This document shows, in pieces, positions 1 through 10,752 of a DNA stretch of 64,000 nucleotides (its first letter is position 1; every line of letters begins with the position of its first letter). The DNA comes from Cunninghamia lanceolata (taxonomy: Eukaryota > Streptophyta > Pinopsida > Cupressales > Cupressaceae). A model generated the notes under the pieces. That model searched no databases. It was not told the DNA's origin and was given only the letters and a program-made list of their open reading frames with translations. The position numbers were made by a program, and so were the translations under genes. The stretch lies in the NCBI GenBank assembly GCA_027924645.1, contig BSBN01000213.1, positions 30,754,501 to 30,818,500 of the forward strand. Reading direction: 5' to 3'.

Positions 1-1337
1 GATGATCATTATGTTGCAAAATGATTTAGAGCAATCCTAGGTTTGATATAACAAAGTGGATATTTTCACCAAGGTATAGAAGACCAGGGTGACGATGTTT
101 ATCCAACATTTGCATGGACTAGACATGCAAAAAAAGGGATGATCTCATGCATGCCCAAGATAGTACAACCTTGTCCTGACGAGGGAAGGGGACTCATAGC
201 ATAAGTCCTTAGTACAAAAAAGGTATGATGAAACTTAGATGCATAAGGGGACCAATATGCTAGAACCGACCCTATGATCAACAAGATATGAATACTAGCT
301 TGGAGTAATGAAAACAACCCACAAGCACAGCATACGAAAGATGTTTTCACCACATACCATGATATAGTGAGATCAAGGTAGCTTTGATGTGATCTTTGAA
401 TAGGACATAAGATTAAAATCAAAAACAAAAAGACCAATGAACCAAACAAGTAGCCATTGTCTCTCTTGCCAAGATGGATGATGATTGGATAGATTCTACC
501 TATTGTAGGAATGACATATCCTAAGGCAAGAATCAATTGATGATTGGATCATGTTTAGTTGATGTTGTAAGATTGGCTCAAGATATGATGGTGACAAGTT
601 GTGGTTGATGCTGATTTGATAGTTGATGACTTTTGTTAAGGGATGATGCTTTGATAAGTGATGCGATGCTTGGATCTAGTGTAAACTCAGCAGGTTGGAT
701 GGGTGCATCTTCGGTACCTAAGTACTGGAAACATCTTGCGTATTCTAGACTGCCTACATACCCTGTATCCATGGGATCAAGGCACATTAAGATGTAGGTG
801 ATTATGATATGTAGTTCTGATTTGTGATGATGATGTGGGATGATGATAGATGTGATGATGTTGGAAGATGATGTGTTGGGTGATGAGATGTTGATGGAGC
901 AATGTTGATTTTGTGATGGATAAATTATTTTTTGGAATTTTTGTGATGTTTTTGGATTTTTTGAATTTTTTTTGTGATGTTTTTTTGGATTTTTTGATTT
1001 TGGAAAAGGAATGGTTTATTATGAGATGGTTGCATTGGCTTTCATGTGGGTAACCTTTGCACTAGATACCAATGACAAGGGAACACCAAGTCTCGAGGTG
1101 AAGGTGATGGGGTTGGATAGGGGGATTAGATATCTGATTCATGATAGATGAATGGACAAGTGATAGGGATGCATGTTTAGATAGATGGAAGATAAGGATG
1201 AGGGGTAGAATAGGTATGAATGATATATGGATGGGGGATTTTGGGATTTTCTCCAAGGGCTAGGTTGCAAGGAATCATATGCCCTAATGCGTAGAATTTT
1301 GATTGATGGGTTCATGTTTGAACGGGTGGACTTTGCA
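1..1337 (-). other. 3' part of element A, no recognised coding
   Basis: Low-complexity GAT-rich sequence (780-960) and T-rich runs. Open frames here have no family signature. A short stretch near 1060-1110 (minus) matches the end of the DLDK-type frame of element B (about 51380-51420, residues resembling RLGFP). The rest corresponds by position to the non-coding 3' region of B at 51422-52344. Confidence 0.4.
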
Positions 1338-1889
1338 TTAGATGGATGGAGGATGTACTTTAAAAGGGAGTATGCCAAGAGGTTTCCAAAGCATGTTGTT
1401 GATATTTTGCCCCTTTTCTTTATCAAGATCTAAGGAGGAGGAAATAGTGGATAGAATGGATGGGGAATGATAGGATGAATAGGGGATGGTAGATAGGAAT
1501 ATGATAAGATAAATAGGGGATAGTGGATAGGATATGCAAAAGGATGGATTTTTTCTCTTTACTATTTTCTTGATTTTTGATTTTTTTTGCTTTTTTGATG
1601 GAAGGGGGACTCTAGCGTATGTTTCCATAGCATAGAGAAGTGGTCCCATGTTGGGTAGCATTTTGGATGATGATTGCATGGATTGTTGGTAGATAGGAGA
1701 AGATGGAATGGATGGTGGATAATGGATTATGATGTGGATTATGTGGATTATGATGTGGATTATGCAAAAGCATGGACCATAGGAATGTGATGGGGAAGAT
1801 ATGTAGGATAGTGAATGAAAGATGGAGAGATGGGGGTATGTGGGAATGTTAAGTGGTGGAGGAGAACCAAGACCAACAGTTGCACACAC
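1338..1889 (-). pseudogene. C-terminal gag-like segment of element A
   Basis: A 183-codon open stretch in the same frame as the 2094-4133 gag-like frame. It is rich in H, I, P and S, followed by a basic KKxKKSKIKK tract and an SLDLDKEKG motif near its end. The plus-strand frame at 50870-51421 in element B has the matching block (FDLDKVRG, then LKHALDTSWHILSF), so the segment is conserved between two separate insertions. This argues that it was once translated as part of the polyprotein. The function is unknown. It may be only the translated 3' part of a degenerate gag. Confidence 0.4.
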
Positions 1890-2093
1890 CGTGATGTATT
1901 TGGAAGCTTGTACTTTGGATGTGGAGTTGGGAGTAATGGGGATCGGGATGGGGGATTTTTGTATGATCGATTTGGGGTTTTAGGGACCCAAATGGACTTA
2001 GGATTTATGGGATTTTTAGATGGGAAGCGGGATGTTTGGGATTATGGGGTAGATTGGGATGTGGATGCCTCGTTAGAATTGGGTGCCTTTTGT

Positions 2094-4133
2094 TTAGGGA
2101 CCCACACCATTCATTTTTTCTTGTGATGGTGTGGGATTTGATAGCCTTTTGGATTTTTCATTTTGATTGGAAAGGATAATATCTTTAGGCTTTTGTGCTT
2201 TATGAGTTGAGGTATTCAAATTTTTGAATCCCATGGATTTGGGGTAAGCTTCATGTTTGAAAGATGTGTGCCTTTGTTGGTCTTGATTGGGAAATTTTGG
2301 GGGTTTATGGCTGGAGGGGTAAAAAGTGGATTTATGGATAAATGAATGAGGGGATTTGAGGATAGGGATGTTTGGGAGGATGGGAGGATAAGAGGATTTG
2401 TGGATAAGGATGTTGGGAGTTGGTAGGATAGGAGGTAAAGTGGATTTGATAGGGATATTTGGAGTTAGAAGTAGTGGAGGTAAATTTAATGGGGGAAGAT
2501 GGATGGTCACATGCTTTTGCAAATGGTAGGATGATGGAGGAGGGATGGCGACATATGCTTTGGGGCTGTGATGAGATGCACCATGTTTGGGATTGGATGA
2601 ATGGATTTTAGATAGTGTGTTGGTGGTACCAACATGTTCATTTTGTTTGTCTTGGGATGTATAGACAAGGCCATGCGAGGATGGATGGAATGTGGTGTGG
2701 ATGAGCTCCAAGATGCCTTGTTCATGTAGGCCTAATCCTTTGCCTTGATAGTTCATATGTTGGAGCATGCGGCATGCAATGGGATGTTTGGTACTTTGGA
2801 AACAAGACGCAAGTCTATTATTTGTTGGAGAAAGATAGGAGGTGGAAGGAAGTTGTTCGCCTCCTACAATGGAGTCACCACGGATGAAAGTGCTTGTGCC
2901 AAGTGGATAAGGGGATGGATTTGGGATGGAATTGGTTGATGGAGGTAAAGGATTAATGGGGGATGGTGAAGGGGTGGTAGAAGATGGTGTAGGATCAAGA
3001 AGTTGATCAATAGATGGGAGGGGATCGGGGATGGGATTAGATGGGATGGTGAGATCTTGATTAAGAGTGGGGGTTGATGTTTAAACATGCTTTGGATTTG
3101 ATTCTTGACATAACTCATGTGGTTTGATAGAAGTGGGAGTGACTTGGATAGATGTGGTGGGTGCTTGACATATGTGTTCTTGAACATGGTTGCATGATGG
3201 TTCTTGACTTATGATAGGGGATTGTTCAAGAGATTTGGTGGGTGATGGATTGCATGAGGGTGTTTGATTCCTTGCTAATAGCCAATGGATGGCATCCTTC
3301 ATGAGTGTATGGGTTGATAAACAATATAATGGATGGATAATGATGGTGCTTGGTGTAGGATTAGGTGTTGGAGGGGTGGGGGATTTGGGGGATTCTATAG
3401 CTTTGTTTTCATTTTTAGGTGATGTTCTTTGGAGGAAATCCCACAAGGATTCTTTGGATGTCATGGTGTTGGGACTTGGAAGATTTGATGGTGGATTAGA
3501 TGGTGGATGGGTGATAGGGATTGGTGGATTGGGAGATACATAAGGTGATGGATTAAGGTTGATAAGGTTGGAGGGATATTGTGATGGGAGGATTGAAGGA
3601 TGGGGATTAGGAGATGGGGGATTTGGTTGTTGATATAAGGTTTGGATTTTAGATATAAGGTGTGCTAGATTGGTGTTCCCTTGATCAAAGTTAGCATGAC
3701 AAAGGTTGGGGGATGGATAATTTGGGGGTATAGGTTGATTGGATAAGTATGATGGCATGGATGTGTAAGGGGATGGTGAATGATATGAGGGTAAAGGTTG
3801 ATATGATGAAGGTTGATATGAGGTTGATGGTGTGGATATGTAAGATGTAAGACGTTGATATGATGGAAGTTGATATGATGTGGATGGGGATGATGTGTAG
3901 GGTGTTTGTTGATATGATGGAGGTTGGGTAGGGGCTTGGGATTCTCCAATAATGAGGTGTGCTAAGGGTATATCTTTAATGGCATATTTGAATTGTTCCT
4001 TAGCATTAGGATCCATGTTCTCATAGACTTTTCTTTGTCTTTGTAATTGTTGTATTGCTTCATAAAGATCTATTTTGTGGGAGATAGTATGGGATGATGG
4101 GGGATGATGGATGATTGTGATGTTGGGAATCAA
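2094..4133 (-). pseudogene. gag-like polyprotein with G-patch, element A
   Basis: A continuous minus-strand frame of about 679 codons broken by one stop at 3081-3083. The N-terminal part has a short helical stretch (DLYEAIQQLQRQRK) and then about 200 residues of P/S/Y/Q-rich sequence with repeated SYQ units (residues about 65-130). A conserved block KDAIHWLLARN follows and recurs in element B as KDVIQGLLERN. After the stop comes LASCF, then a G-patch-like motif YQGKGLGLHEQGI (about 2700-2755), shared with B. G-patch motifs bind RNA or helicases and occur in some retroviral and gypsy polyproteins. No CCHC knuckle or DTG protease was seen. The coding strand is strikingly poor in G. Called gag-like by position after the leader and by sharing with B; the exact family is not recognised. 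Confidence 0.55.
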
Positions 4134-4180
4134 AAATTCAAGACCTTAAGATGATTTGGTTTGTTTTGATGAATGGTTCT

Positions 4181-4399
4181 CTATGCTTTTGATAGACTAA
4201 TGATCTTAAGCAAGAGGATTTGATGTGTTTGACTAAGATCTTGATTTTTTTGATTGGGTTGATTTGGATTTTGGATTGGGATGATAATGATGTTGAGGGA
4301 TTTTGATAATGATGTGGATAGTTTTGGTTGGGCTTTTGGATGAGGGGATTGATGGAGGATGAAGGAGACTAGGTCCTTAACCAAAGTTTGATGTGCCAA
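4181..4399 (-). pseudogene. possible N-terminal piece of the A gag-like frame
   Basis: A 72-codon frame, out of phase with the main gag-like frame (4133-2094), beginning MAHQTLVKDLVSFILHQSP. It lies directly after the shared leader block, where a gag start is expected, and has the same N/P/Q/S-rich, G-poor composition as the following frame. A frameshift near 4140-4180 would join them, but no intact relative is available here to show it. Confidence 0.3.
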
Positions 4400-4679
4400 G
4401 GATGATTTGTTGATTAAGGATTAGGAATTAGAATGTTAGATTGGAGTGGATAATGGAGAAGGGATGATTGATGTTGGATTTGATTTTGGATTTTGGATTT
4501 GGATGAGATGGGATTAGAATGATGTTGATGGATTGGATTAAGGATGATGAGAGTGATTAGGATAAGATTAGATTGAATTATTTGGATGATGATGTGGATA
4601 AGATAGGTGATTAGGATGATTAGGATAGATGAGTGGTTGGATTTGAATGTGTTAGAAGAATGAGGTTAATGACTTGTCT

Positions 4680-5220
4680 TATGTGTTTGATGTTTATCTT
4701 GATTTGGTAATGTTCAATGAAATAATCACACTTGTAGAATCATGAATCACTCACACAAGACAAAGCAATTTTGAAATTTGAATTGGAAGAATATGATGAT
4801 GATTAGATAAGCACACATGCAAGACACATCAACATGCCCTAATGTCTAGTTTGATGGGGTATGGCCAATTGGGTTTGGGCAATGTTTACACGAGGTTGAC
4901 TATGTATTGAAAGTGAAATCCTGCCACACAGCCGGGAGAAGGGGGTAACCCACCCTTCACCTTCACTTCCCAAAGGTAGAAAGTTCTTTGGGGCTTAGCC
5001 AAGAGTGACAAGATTCTGATTTCAATGAGGGTGTCTTTCGATTCATCCTTGAATGAGGTCATCCCTAGGGGTGATGAAATCCCCTAGCAGGCCTCCTAGG
5101 AAAGGGTAAACAAAAGCAAATCAAGTGAGGTGTTTTTGATCTCCAAGATCACATTGCGGTGCGAGGAGAGAGCATACACACACCCACTTGACTCACACTC
5201 TCACTTGTAAATTATCCCTT
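4680..5220 (-). other. conserved leader block of element A
   Basis: Non-coding on both strands. On the minus strand it contains TATGCTCTCTCCTCGCACC followed by GTGATCTTGGAGATCAAAAACACCTC in overlapping form. The same arrangement appears on the plus strand of element B at about 35485-35550. Conservation outside any reading frame in two elements suggests a functional leader signal such as packaging, dimerisation or translation control. The function is inference. Confidence 0.5.
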
Positions 5221-7165
5221 AGAAAAATGAAATGTGATGAAGACACGTCAATCAATGATTCCTTTTAGCCCAATTTCAAGATGTGATTGAAGACAATAGT
5301 TGATTTTAAGCCTAATTTCAATGATGTGTGATCAAACAATATTCATTTTAGAAGCCCAAATCGAAATGTGTGATGAAAACAAGATTATGAGATAAAGGAT
5401 GAAACGAAATGCACCTGATTAGATTGCTATCCAAATTGATGTAGATGTTGCTCCTGATGTTGTTCCAGCCCCGAATGATCACCTGCAAGTCACCAGAACG
5501 AAAATGGAGCAAGTAGACTAGCCAAGGAGATCGTTATGTAAAAATCAAGAATCTGATAAAATCTGATGAAAAATGAACTTATACAAAAAATTAAGTGCAT
5601 AAACAGATTCTACGTGAAATTCTGTGCGATTTGAAAAAAAAACTTGCTGAAAACCGATCAAAATTGCTCAAGTTATGATGGTTTGAAGTTTTAAAAGAAC
5701 TTTGACTTTGACTATGAAAAAATACTAGAAAAAGGTATAGTCACCTGAAAATTTCTTGACAACTGTGTAGTTCATCCTTCTATCTTTCCGATGCCACCAA
5801 TTTTGTGTGATTTCGACCTCGTATGCGAAAGTTGTGTACGTTTGAAAAAAATAGCCGATTTTGGTATGTAGGAGGCACAAGAGGTGAAGTTTGACCGTTT
5901 CAAATAACCGCTAATGGTTAGCTTTAAGGTGATCACATGTCACTATTAGGCTGAACTAGTAGTTAAGGTAGTAAGCAGTTAAGTTTGAGTTTTGGCAGTT
6001 AAAGTTAAGCCCACCCCTGGTCATCCATATGACCAGGGGTTTAATGAGGGTAAAAAAAAAAAAAAATGACAAAACACGAATAGCCTCTCCTTCTCCTTTG
6101 TGAATGCCAAAGTTTGTAAGGGCGGTAGGACAAGGCAATTTAGGGTTTTTTTTTTTTAGGGTATTCGGCTGTGAGATGAGAAATGGTAGTGGAGGTTGAG
6201 ATTTTTGTGAGGCAGCGGCGACAGAGAATGGAGCTGTGGTTTAGGGGTGTTCGCAGGAGAACCGGGCCCGACGTGAGGGGGGGTTCAGCTTGCAAGGGAT
6301 GGAGCTCAGGTGGCACAGCGTGGGCGGCATGGTGGTGACTGAGATGAGGTGGCGGAGAGGAGGTGTGGGTGGTCATGGGGGGGAAGCAGCTTGCAGGGGG
6401 AGTGATGAGGGGTGGGGAGGCCACGGCAGGGGGAATGGTGGTGGCGGGAGATATAGGCTCAAGGCAGCGATGTGGTGGCTAGCAGGTGTCAACCAGGTGG
6501 AGGTTGGTGATGCAGGTGTTGAAAGCGGTGGTGATGGGAGATATAAGGGGTTCGAACAGGATGTGGCGACAACAAGTAGTGTTGACTGGGCGGCGGTGGG
6601 GTTTCTAACTGGTGGCAACCATGGCTGGAGTGGAGGTGACGAGAGGGCACGGAGGTAGCATGGGGATGAGGATTGGCAGAGTGGGAAGAGGTAGGGCTTG
6701 GTCAATGACCAAACCAAAAGCACAGGCAGCGGCGGTGACAGGGGTTCATTTGGGTGGAGGTCGGCGTCAGAGGTGAAGTGGTCGCGGGATAAACAAATGC
6801 TGCAAAACAAAAACCTTAACCCTGCAAAACAGATTACCTGCAACACAGAGAACAAACCAGAAAACCAGCGATGACAAAAAAACAAACAATGCCTAGCGTA
6901 GTGTGGGGGGGTCACAGATCTGTACGGTATGGATCCGTACTGTATGGACTGTACCCCAAAAAAATTTCAAAATTTTTCAAAAATTTCTGTCACGGAACAT
7001 AATCGAGTTTACTGTCAAAAAGCTCAGAAACAGTGTCCTGATGACAACGGTGAGGTCAGTTTCTGCTCAAGCTGCAACCTATAACAGTTCACTTCCAAAA
7101 CTTGACAAAAACTGTTAGAAAATGAAGATTTTGACAACAAAACCTTCACAAAACGATGATTAGAT
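5221..7165 (-). other. 5' leader of element A
   Basis: Lies between the primer-binding site and the conserved leader block. It contains a GC-rich island (6140-6900, listed separately), a poly-A/T run at 6052-6065 and a block near 6930-6960 (minus: GGGGTACAGTCCATACAGT) that resembles TACAGTCCATACTATATG at about 34400 in element B. No convincing frame was found. Confidence 0.4.
6140..6900 (-). other. GC-rich island in the leader of A
   Basis: Base composition switches abruptly from AT-rich to GC-rich. Frames are open on both strands (for example plus 6290-6658 rich in G/W/R and minus 6373-6915 rich in P/S/H), as expected from GC bias, so neither is accepted as a gene. Element B has a C-rich stretch in the equivalent place (about 34620-34960), so the island is probably an old part of the family leader rather than a recent insertion. 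Confidence 0.4.
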
Positions 7166-7183
7166 CCAAGACCGAGTGTGCCA
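7166..7183 (-). promoter_or_regulatory. primer-binding site of element A
   Basis: On the minus strand the 5' LTR ends ...CTTATTACA, and one base later TGGCACACTCGGTCTTGG begins with the TGG expected for pairing with a tRNA CCA end. It is not the common initiator-Met or TGGCGCC type; the matching tRNA was not identified. Element B has a weaker relative immediately after its LTR at about 34128-34146. Confidence 0.5.
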
Positions 7184-7184
7184 A

Positions 7185-8209
7185 TGTAATAAGTGAGAAT
7201 AAAATGAAGATTAAATACTAATCAAATGCAAAACAAATGATTATACCTTCATAATACACTCACAAATCCAAGCGGGAAGGAGATGCACCTGATAGTCTCC
7301 TCAGATTTTACCCATGACTAGAATGACTAATGTGGATTGCTCAAGGCTTTTCAACACAAATGTAGATGAGAGACAAGTGGATGGATAGATTCGATGGGAT
7401 TGAGGCAAGATTTTGACATTATGGTAGTGGGATGAAGGAGATTTTGGAGTGATTTTGGTAGAGGTTTGATGCATGAAGAAGTCTCTCTCAAATGGCTTGG
7501 AGAGGGTTTCATTTATAGATTTTCTGAGAGGAGGATGGAAGGTGAGGATTGAAAGATGAGATCAAGGGCTATGAATAAAAGTGAATCTTTTATTCATTTT
7601 TGGGAAGAGGGGTGATAAATGAGGTATGGGTGTGAAAGGATGTGAAATGAATTAAAAATTCATTTGGGGAATGGGAAATGAATTAAGAATTCATTTTGGG
7701 GATAAGAGGTAATGAATGAGTATGGGCTTGTAAGGAAAGTAAATGTGATGTGTGACTTATTTTAATTTTTAATTTGGGGGATGTGGGGATGGGTGTTAAA
7801 CTAAGTTTGACCACCCAAATGAGAGGTTAGGACTAATCAAACAGAGGTTTTGCTTAATTGATCCTAGGGCTAGGATGAGGTAGGCTAGGGTAGGTTAGGG
7901 TAGGTCAATTAGTAGGCTAGATCAATTAGATAACCATGATTTATCTAATTAATGAGGATTAGGGAAAAGGAGAATTGAACCAAATAAATATTGGGAATAT
8001 TTATTTGATTAATGAGGGAGAGTGTTGTAGGGTCTTAGTGATAAATTAAGTAAGTTAATTGATCACAAGGGATGGGTAAATGGTCAAGGTAGATAATGAG
8101 GGATAAATTAATTAAATAAAATTAATTTATTTAATTAATAGGAGAGATAAGGAGGGTGTCGAGACATGGGAAATTGTTTTGCGAAGCAAGCCAATTTTAG
8201 GTGTCTACA
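7185..8209 (-). repeat. 5' LTR of element A
   Basis: 1025 bases from TGTAATAAG to GTCTACA in plus orientation. On the minus strand it starts TGTAGACACCTAAAATTGG, matching GACACCTAAAATTG near the start of the right LTR of element B (52345). A TATA-like CTATAAATG lies on the minus strand at 7510-7518. The U3 part holds several ATTAATTAAATAAA-type runs. No second copy is inside the window, so the ends rest on TG/CA plus the primer site. Confidence 0.65.
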
Positions 8210-9525
8210 GTAATCATCATGTCTTCCACTACAAAAATTGACATTCATTTACCTTCAAACAAAATAATCCTCTGCAAATGGTCACCTAATCTCTATGATG
8301 AACACACTCTGTCACTGTACCTCAATCTATCAACATGACTCTCTCTATCGCATTGCTTGTGATAGATAGTTCATAGGCACTTTCATACAAGTCTTTCTGT
8401 CTGTGCATTGTCTCTACAGGTTATAAACTTCAAAACTCCCTGATACTTCATTGCCCTCTGTAATCAATAATGCCCTCCTCATTCTTCTTTCATTGCAATA
8501 GCAGAATTACAAATTCTTGCTCATTCTCCTGGGTCAAAAGACTGTTGTATTTCATCTATGCCCTAATAGTTAAACTTATTTTTCATCTGCATATCTCTTT
8601 CTAATATTATATCTCTTCATCTACATAATACATCGCGGTATCCTCATAAGAAATACAAACTTTTATTAACTACACACAATCTTCCATATTAGGTTTTTAA
8701 TATCTCCAATTCATGTTTTTTTGTTTCGGTTACTGAAGGCATCTATGTTAGAGAGAGTGGGCTCTCTATGTGTTATGCATTTCATGAGTTCAAATCCTTT
8801 TTGTCTTTTGTTATTTTTAGCCCCTAAATATTCTCAGCATTCAAATATTTTTGGCTTTTTTAATTTAAACCTCTGTTTATTCCCTATAGAATAGAATGTG
8901 GTGGATGCCTATCAAAATTTAACTTGAGAATATAACCGTTGGTATTTAAAACAATTTTAAATATACAGCTTTGATTTTAGGCTTTGCGCCCTCGAAACCT
9001 TTAAACCACATCCTTCGATATGAGTTTGGTGCCCAATCACAAGACCTTAACCGAATGAGATCGGTTCCCCTAGGTGATGGGGTTGGTCATCTAACAAAGA
9101 TGACATACATAAGATGTGACTTAATTGGACTTCCACCCGCTATAAGGAGTCAACATCAAAACATAAAAAAGCAACCTCCCGTATAATACACTTTGTGCTT
9201 TGACTTCTAGGTTTTAGGAACTTTAGGGTTTTAAGAATAGAACTTAGGGTTTAGTTGTAGAATCTTTAGGTTAGGCTTTGAAAACTTCACAAACCTTGAA
9301 GAGAGATTACCATCATATTATTTACCCCTCTATAAGTCTTTGAAATAGATGATAAGAAGTGGAAACAATGCCAACTTTTTGAAACCCTAATCCTCAAAAA
9401 CACCAAGAACTTTGCAACTTTCTGAGGCTCAAATGTCAATGTTTAAAGATAATGATTCTTCAGTCTTTGTTCATATCTCTGTCTACAAGGATTGTTTTCT
9501 CTCTACCCTTAACAAACATGCTTTT
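8210..9525. other. unassigned sequence
   Basis: AT-rich sequence between the LTR of element A and solo LTR D1. No open frame with a recognisable family, no RNA gene and no repeat partner in the window was seen. It may be remains of an older element. Confidence 0.5.
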
Positions 9526-10752
9526 TGTTTAGGTGAAAATTGGATTGTTTATTGTTTTAGTTGTTATACGTTTGAATCCTCCTTTCACCCTTAACATTCA
9601 AGGATCTAGGGTCGAGTGGCAATGCACTATCATACCCTAGGTCACTATGAGATGTAAGGAAACTTGGATTAGAGTGTTTAATTATCAATTTTCCTTCTCT
9701 TATGCTTAATTGACAGTTAAAACCCTAATTATGCAAATACAGTAATAAACTGATGAATAATGGAAAAAGCTCTTACAGAGAGATGTAAAATATTAAATCA
9801 CAGAGTACCTATTTTTGGGGTTTCAATGTGGAAAAGTCAAGGACAAAAGAGCGGGCACCCAAGTCCAATGCCCTGCTTTTGGTCCAGATCTGGGAACTCA
9901 GTCTACAACTCTTTCCTGTTGTTCTAAAGATTTTGCCATCACAGAACTTGGAGGACTAATGAGCGGGTGTCCAAGTCCAGGAGGTAGATTTTATTCTTGT
10001 TTTGTGATTTTGACACTCCAAGATGTCTTCTTGCAACTTCACTTTGTCCAACTCCTCAACCTATAATGTACAACCATGAAAACTTTGGGAGGGGGTTGTG
10101 GTGTTTAGAGGCTTGCCTCAATCAAGCCCTAGAGGACACTTAAGTCTTTGAACACCTTTGTTAAATAGAGAGTGCGTGCCTAGGGAGGCAGAGGCAAGAA
10201 CCAAATGAATAATTGATCACAAACACAATATAATGTCACCTTGTAGTGAAGATCTCATGGGAGGAAGATGCTCTTCATTCCATGGTGAAATAGATGCTCA
10301 AATCTACAAACACAAACTCATAGACCACATAAATCTGCTCTTGCAACACAATGAAAGCCTTGAATCACCTTGAGAATGCCTAAAGTTCACAATTGCCATC
10401 TAGTTTACAAATGAATGCCTAAACATGCTTTCATATGCAACTACAAACACTCCCACCAAGATTTCATAAATTCAAACTTACCATGTCAACATAGGACCCA
10501 ATTAACGGTCACAAACTGACACCCAAAAATTAGGACTACCCCAAAATAGGGTGCGGGTGCCCAAGTCCTCCCCCCCTATTTTGGGCAGGGTCTAGCTCAA
10601 GGGGTCCTTTTAGGTCCCATTTGTCATGTTACCTAGGGCTCATTCCATCGGGATGCCAAATTATGAAGTAAGATGTCCTAAATGCATGCAAAAGACCCAG
10701 GAGCTAAACCTTATGAGGGAAAAGCCCCAAGGGGACATTTTTCAATGTTACA
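9526..10752 (-). repeat. solo LTR D1
   Basis: 1227 bases from TGTTTAGG to GTTACA, flanked on both sides by the same five bases, CTTTT (9521-9525 and 10753-10757). Identical flanks around a single LTR show that this is a solo LTR left by recombination between the two LTRs of a former element. It aligns along its length with D2 (14997-16227) and more loosely with the LTRs of C and H. It contains three copies of a GCGGG...CCAAGTCC motif (9849, 9961, 10551) and the hairpin GGCTTG-CCTCAAT-CAAGCC (about 10110-10128). Orientation is inferred from related elements C and H. Confidence 0.85.

Larger units (their letters stand above)
1..8209 (-). mobile_element. LTR retrotransposon A (partial, 3' end off window)
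   Basis: Minus-strand element read from its 5' LTR (7185-8209) through a primer-binding site, a 2.8-kb leader and a gag-like frame down to base 1. Its 3' LTR is not in the window. It is colinear with element B (21139-53188, opposite strand): both LTRs open with a GACACCTAAAATTG block, both leaders share a block, and the gag-like frames share a G-patch and a downstream DLDK segment. No protease, reverse transcriptase or integrase was recognised between the gag-like frame and base 1, so it is probably a non-autonomous large element. The assignment to Ty3/gypsy rests only on the G-patch and general layout and is tentative. Confidence 0.75.

Noticed and set aside
99..536. Minus-strand 145-codon frame rich in hydrophobic residues, possible membrane protein
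   Set aside because: Lies in the 3' non-coding part of element A; no conserved counterpart was seen in B and composition explains the hydrophobicity.
3289..3543. Plus-strand frame opposite the A gag-like frame
   Set aside because: Shadow of the minus-strand frame: G/V/D-rich because the complement is P/S/H/N-rich.
6290..6658. Plus-strand 122-codon GC-rich open frame
   Set aside because: Frames are open on several phases in this GC-rich island; composition (G, W, R) is typical of a chance frame and no domain is visible.
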